This document shows positions 59,701 through 64,000 of a stretch of 64,000 nt of DNA, piece by piece. Every line of letters starts with the position of its first letter. Position 1 is the first letter of the stretch. Both the position numbers and the translations under genes were made by a program. Under the pieces are notes generated by a model. That model was not told where the DNA came from. It saw only the letters and a program-made list of their open reading frames with translations, and did no database searches. Origin of the DNA: Gnetum montanum (lineage: Eukaryota > Streptophyta > Gnetopsida > Gnetales > Gnetaceae); assembly GCA_015680685.1 (NCBI GenBank), contig MNCI01034664.1:553340-617339 (forward strand), in the 5' to 3' direction.

Positions 59701-60607
59701 TGATGAGTGGCGAGGTACCCCTACACTCCACCATACGAATACGAGAGTGCACGCGCGATCCGGTCGAACTCCGTAAACAAAATGCCTTAACGCCACAAGA
59801 AACACTTGGGGTTAATCGTTCGTTGTCTTCCTAGGCTTGCTTGTAAGTGTCACGGTGTGTGGTTAAGCAAGTCTGAGGTATGTGATTTTTTGGTATTTTC
59901 GGCTTATCTTCTACGCTATCAGAGGAAAGGGTTGAGAAACTAAACTAACTCTAACTAAGATCTAAGTCTAAATTAACTAGCGTCTGCATCTGTTCCCACT
60001 TACCGGACACACCCTGAACTATGCAACTGTAGCTTACCAAACGCTAATGGTTACTGGGATCAGCACGCGTAACGCAAGTGCTCGAAGTGGTCATACTGAC
60101 GCACCTATTTAGCCTATGTGTGATAAGAAGCCGATACCTTAGCCAGCCGTACACACCCATGGGTGCTCGTAACTAAGTCGTACTTATCACATGTTCTAGC
60201 CTAGCAATGAGCAGCCGATTCCTTGACTAGCCGTACACATCCGTAGACGCTCGTAATCAAGTCGTACTTGAACGCACTAGGAAAGCAGGAAGTCAAAGCA
60301 ATAAATGAAACCATGTACTGCAAGGTTTATCCAATCAAGTTCTTCTTTATTGCCGTACACAACTTGGGTTCAGGTTACAAGCTGCTCGAATAAATATCCA
60401 TTCACTCTAGGACTCCTACTGCGGGCACATGGGGAAAAATTCTAACTCGGGAGTGATCAATCTGCCAGAGCTTCGCTACACTAGCCAGGATTGGGAAATG
60501 AAGGGAGTGCCGCCTCTTATTTATAGATATGGCGGTGGGACGCGATATCGCGGCGGCCGCGATATCACGTACGCAATATCGCGGCACATGCAAGTCGCGT
60601 CTCATCA
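59701..60607 (-). repeat. 3' LTR of the terminal F2 element
   Basis: Minus strand starts TGATGAGACGCG and ends CTCATCA. The TATA-like word is tatttata (+ 60519-60526). The U3 part has a near-palindromic CpG-rich block with gatatcgcg and gcggccgcg (60540-60600), not seen in the older copies, where the same place has decayed tatc/catc words. The order of blocks equals 6909-7670 and 12024-13008. Confidence 0.8.
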
Positions 60608-60616
60608 TACCCCCAT
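60608..60616 (-). promoter_or_regulatory. Polypurine tract of F2
   Basis: Minus strand ATGGGGGTA directly before the LTR start TGATGAG: the expected place for second-strand priming. Confidence 0.6.
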
Positions 60617-62429
60617 GACTGAATGAAAACTCGTCCTCGAGTTCCTTACAATGATATCAGGTAGGTATGGGATTATTAGGGGAAATGGAACTAATGGGAT
60701 GACTTGTGAACGGTCTTTATTACAAGACTTGACAAAACTGGTGTTCATGACAACAAGGGTGAACACCTTATTACAATGACATCAAGCCACAGTTGGCAGC
60801 TAAGAGAAAAGAGGAGAGAGAATAGAAGAGAAGAAGAGAGAAGAGTCTTGTTGCTACCAATGCCTAGACTGCGCCTTCCGTTGTCCATCTGTAAGCGCAC
60901 TATCAATTCCACTCCTTGCATGCTGCTTCAACGCTGCTCAATTCCAAGTGTTTGCTCCAGATCCATTCCGTTGTTGTATGATTGCCATCTGCACATACAA
61001 CACCATCATATATTAGCAAGGGTAATTGAATAATTAAGTAAAGCATACCTTGCTTCGGTTTAGGTTCATTGGCTAAGTTGTGGTATGGCTGATATGGATC
61101 TAGGAAAATGTAGATGATGACTACTGAAGGTATAGGGGTTAGGAAGAAAAACAAAAAAATCCAGGGCTTAGGATAAAAATCGAAAAATCAGGCCCCGTAC
61201 CCCCATGACTAATCGCGAACCTCCGGTAGCGGTAGAATGGAGAGAGAAAAGAAATAGGAATGATAGGTAAAAAAAAGACAACTATGGCATCGATAGAAAG
61301 GATGTCATGATGGAAATGAACAAAAATGTTAAGTAATTGCAAAACGGTAAGGAAAAGAAGTTAACGAATGTTCCAAATAGGAATGTCAGTGGGTCCTCCC
61401 CAAAGCAGGCTTATGCCCTTCATGCCCTGACAATCCCACATTCAAAGAGTCCGTGGGCTCGGGGAATGGCCTTTGGAAACAAGAGTTAAAGTCTTAACCG
61501 GAAGAATTTACCAAAAAGAAAACAAAGCATCAACCAAAATATGTATAATGATACAACCGGAAATGAGGTGAACAATGGAGAGAAGGATGGGAAGAAAGAG
61601 GAATGGAATGGAATCCCAAGAACAAGGTGGTGTACAGCCCCTTGTGTGTTGCATGATTAATGTGACTTGACGAATCTCATTCCAACTCTGGCCTCAAACC
61701 AACCACTTCCAGTGACTTCGCATCAATGCAGTTGGTTAAATCATCCACTTGGGTAACAAGGAGACAACTTCGAGAAGCCACCACCATTCCGACGAAACAA
61801 CAGAGAGAATGGGAAGTGAGAAGGGCCTTAGTTAGAGGGAACACTTTGGTTCCATAACCAGTGCTTGCAGCCCAAATTTATTCCGTCTAAGGGGTGTGCT
61901 TTGAATCCTCACTTTTAGCTTTTTAGCTTCCTTTTTCTTTTCTTTTTTTTGTTTTTCTCTTTTTTTTTTCTTTTTTTTGTTTTGTGTTTTTATGCGTGGG
62001 GACCACACCATGCAAAGACTTTTTATTTTTATTGTCTCAGCTTCTGATTATTGGGTTACATCGGAACGGTAAGAAAACCCAAGAAGAAAACATCCAAGCA
62101 CCCAAGTGAATGACCAACACAAGAGCACCAAGTTCCCTTGAAGTTACACCCTTTGCAAATCCTTGAGTCCGTCCTTAGTTTGAGAAATGCCCAGTCACTG
62201 GTTTGTTAAAGTTCTTATTAGAAGGGAACTGTACATTTCCAAGCCAAGGGAAACCATAGACTTGATGGATGGATGGATGAAGTGATCTCATTGCCTACCA
62301 TATCAAAAGAACATACCTTAATATCAACAATGTAACTTAAAGGTAAAAACCAAACATTAGCAATTAATGAAAAACAGTTCATCCCATCGGCCCGAACACT
62401 TATTGGCTGACGAATTTACATGATGGATG

Positions 62430-62449
62430 ACACACACACACACACACAA
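62430..62449. repeat. (CA)n microsatellite
   Basis: Ten ca or ac units. Confidence 0.9.
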
Positions 62450-62474
62450 AAAGATAGAAAAAATATAACGATGC

Positions 62475-62600
62475 TGTAAAACAAAAACAAGAAAAGTTAA
62501 AGAAATTTGTAAAACAAAAATTAGAAAAGTTAAAGAAATTGTAAAACAAAAATGTGTAAAACAAAAATGTTGTAAAACAAAAATGTGTAAAACAAAAACT
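62475..62600. repeat. gtaaaacaaaaatgt tandem repeat
   Basis: Repeats of (t)gtaaaacaaaaa with small changes near 62476, 62509, 62541, 62556, 62571 and 62587. A single similar word in the older copy stands at 9381. Confidence 0.75.
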
Positions 62601-62626
62601 GAAAAAGAACTGAGGGCCCCATATGG

Positions 62627-64000
62627 TTAGCATAGGCAGCCATCTCTCCCATGACTAAGTTGTGAGGGAGAGATCCGAAGTAGTGAGCGCCTATTTGAAT
62701 TTCTAAGCAGTGCCCAACTTCTCCCAAATGATGATCTTAAGTTCAGGGGTGGAAGTTGGCGACGCTCACGTTCCAATGTGTCTATGCCACGGTTGTTGGC
62801 ATGAGTTGCCTCAGTTCGTTCCATGCATATTTGTTTGCTCTTATGAGAAGCTGTCAACCACGGGGTGTCTACTACTTCTTGTGTGGTTGCTACATACAGG
62901 CATTTTTGTTGCAGAGTTGCCTGGGCACACCTATGACATGGAGACAATTCCTCCATGTCATCACCCGATGAATCATTGTATGTGATGCATGGAACTATCC
63001 TCTTCTTGATCTTTCCACATATGTTGATCTTGGAGATTTCCAAGGAAAGATCACGGATCCTAAGACATGCATCTACTGTGCTTAGCCATGCCCTTACCAT
63101 TATAATTGGGAAGTCCCCTTCGTTGTTGTTAACATCGATCACTAGGAAATCCGCTGGGTAGGACCAACCACACACAATGGTAATAATGTCCTCCACTAAA
63201 CCCAAGGGAATAGTGATGGACTGGTCTGCCAGCTCTAGTTGGATGTTGCTCTTCTTAAGTTGGGGCAGGTTCCAGGTGTGATACATCTTTCGCGAAATTA
63301 AGTTGACTCCGGAACCTGAGTCAAGAAGAGCTCGATGTGGTGCATTCCCAGTGATCTGCAAATGAATAAAGGGACTCCCAGGATCAGTTAGTTTCCTGGG
63401 AAGGTGACCTACCTTGATCCAGTCAGTTACGGTATGTGTTAGCATAACCATATGCGTTACACTCTCTTGGACTGAAGGGTGCTCCGAAGCGTTAGTAGTT
63501 AGAGGACTATACATATACCCGTCCGCTTGTTGTTGCGAGAGCCTATCCGGGCTCCTAGTTCTAAAAAAGGGTCTCTTTTTTGTACAGTTATCGCCAGAAC
63601 TAGTGTCCTGTTGGATATTTACACTCTGAATATTTACAAATCTCGCGGCGTGACGCTGCTGCGGTTGGGTAGGCAATTCCCCTTGCATTGTTGGAGCAGG
63701 AGGTGTTGTGGGAACTACATGAGGAAAAGGTGCGGATGGAGTTAGAGGATGGACAGAATGTGGGATGTGTCCCGGAGGAGAAGGAGTCCTTCTGAAGTAC
63801 TCCCGAGCATAGTAGTGACGGTGTGGAGTAGTGTGACCCAAAGAGTCACCTGGAGAAACCTGCTGCTGCACATAATAACCATAAGGGTCGGGCTGCTGGT
63901 AAGGGTATCGATGTAATGACGGTGGCATCCCCCATGACTGTGGGTATTGCCATTGCTGATGTTGTTCGATGGGCTGCGGAGGTGTTCCACTTGGATAATA
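62627..64000 (-). CDS. F2 gag-protease, C-terminal part, open
   Basis: 457 codons are open from the window edge (64000) to the stop at 62627-62629; the N-terminal gag core is outside the window. The first half is a Pro/Gln/Tyr-rich linker (YYVQQQVSP at about 20 of the Met-started part, many PPxP and TPPAP). The aspartic protease follows: ALLDSGSGVNLIS with catalytic D203-S-G, then LELADQSITIPLGL and VIDVNNNEGDFPIIMVRAWL in place of the usual ILGRPWL. After the protease come about 90 further residues and a stop; no RT follows on this strand. The first Met at 63928 is internal, because the frame is open upstream and homology extends there (QYPQSWG, compare QNPQSW near 22700). It may code a working Gag-Pro for a non-autonomous element. 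Confidence 0.82.
   Translation of the reverse strand, partial: YYPSGTPPQPIEQHQQWQYPQSWGMPPSLHRYPYQQPDPYGYYVQQQVSPGDSLGHTTPHRHYYAREYFRRTPSPPGHIPHSVHPLTPSAPFPHVVPTTPPAPTMQGELPTQPQQRHAARFVNIQSVNIQQDTSSGDNCTKKRPFFRTRSPDRLSQQQADGYMYSPLTTNASEHPSVQESVTHMVMLTHTVTDWIKVGHLPRKLTDPGSPFIHLQITGNAPHRALLDSGSGVNLISRKMYHTWNLPQLKKSNIQLELADQSITIPLGLVEDIITIVCGWSYPADFLVIDVNNNEGDFPIIMVRAWLSTVDACLRIRDLSLEISKINICGKIKKRIVPCITYNDSSGDDMEELSPCHRCAQATLQQKCLYVATTQEVVDTPWLTASHKSKQICMERTEATHANNRGIDTLERERRQLPPLNLRSSFGRSWALLRNSNRRSLLRISPSQLSHGRDGCLC

Larger units (their letters stand above)
60617..62626 (-). other. Noncoding 3' region of the terminal F2 element
   Basis: No convincing open frame in either direction. Contains a purine-rich stretch (60785-60845), T-runs (61935-61985), a (CA)n run at 62430-62449 and a short gtaaaacaaaaatgt repeat (62475-62600). 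Blocks shared with 7671-9600 show it is an old, conserved part of F2. Confidence 0.65.
59701..64000 (-). mobile_element. F2 LTR retrotransposon, minus strand, runs off the window
   Basis: 3' LTR 59701-60607, polypurine tract, noncoding region to 62626, gag-protease frame 62627-64000 open to the window edge. It interrupts the F1 copy B 3' region. Best preserved F2 copy: it keeps CpG-rich LTR sequence and a long open frame, so it is the youngest F2 insertion here. Confidence 0.85.

Overview
This window looks like intergenic DNA from a large plant nuclear genome. It is AT-rich, almost gene-free, contains one small intron-bearing host gene with GT-AG introns, and is otherwise built from decayed, nested Ty3/gypsy-type LTR retrotransposons, tRNA-derived SINEs and minisatellites. 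The old, heavily mutated repeats suggest a gymnosperm-like or similarly slow-turnover genome, but the species cannot be read from the sequence. No bacterial operons, CRISPR arrays or rRNA genes were seen.

Layout. 1-2.1 kb: old gypsy pol remnant (RNase H/integrase) split by a solo LTR with a 5-bp target duplication. 4.3-6.4 kb: decayed coiled-coil ORF, followed by a + strand LTR (family F2). 6.9-13.0 kb: minus-strand F2 element nested in that LTR. 13.1-15.9 kb: repeats and local duplications. 15.9-18.2 kb: the only clear host gene (minus strand, 3 coding exons, 279 aa, lysine/arginine-rich, probably nuclear). 16.5-19.4 kb: three copies of one SINE family. 19.7-25.6 kb: F2 element on + (LTR-gag-pro-LTR-gag fragment). 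26.2-28.9 kb: minus-strand 3' end of family F1. 28.95-46.06 kb: F1 copy A (+). 44.5-59.7 kb: F1 copy B (+), sharing the middle LTR with A. 59.7 kb to the end: F2 element (minus) inserted into the 3' noncoding part of B.

F1 is a Tat/Ogre-like element: gag, protease, RT, RNase H, a second (archaeal-type) RNase H and integrase, with a primer binding site that differs from that of F2. Its striking feature is a region of about 6 kb between protease and RT. On the opposite strand this region carries a multi-exon gene conserved at protein level, exon length and splice sites between copies A and B. On the sense strand an acceptor-like TTTGTAG sits just before RT in both copies, so the region may be a giant sense intron holding an antisense gene. 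F2 has a tRNA-Asp-like primer site and codes only gag and protease in its three larger copies; it looks like a non-autonomous family with a long conserved noncoding tail.

All boundaries were read by eye. Alignments between copies are by inspection, without computed scores.
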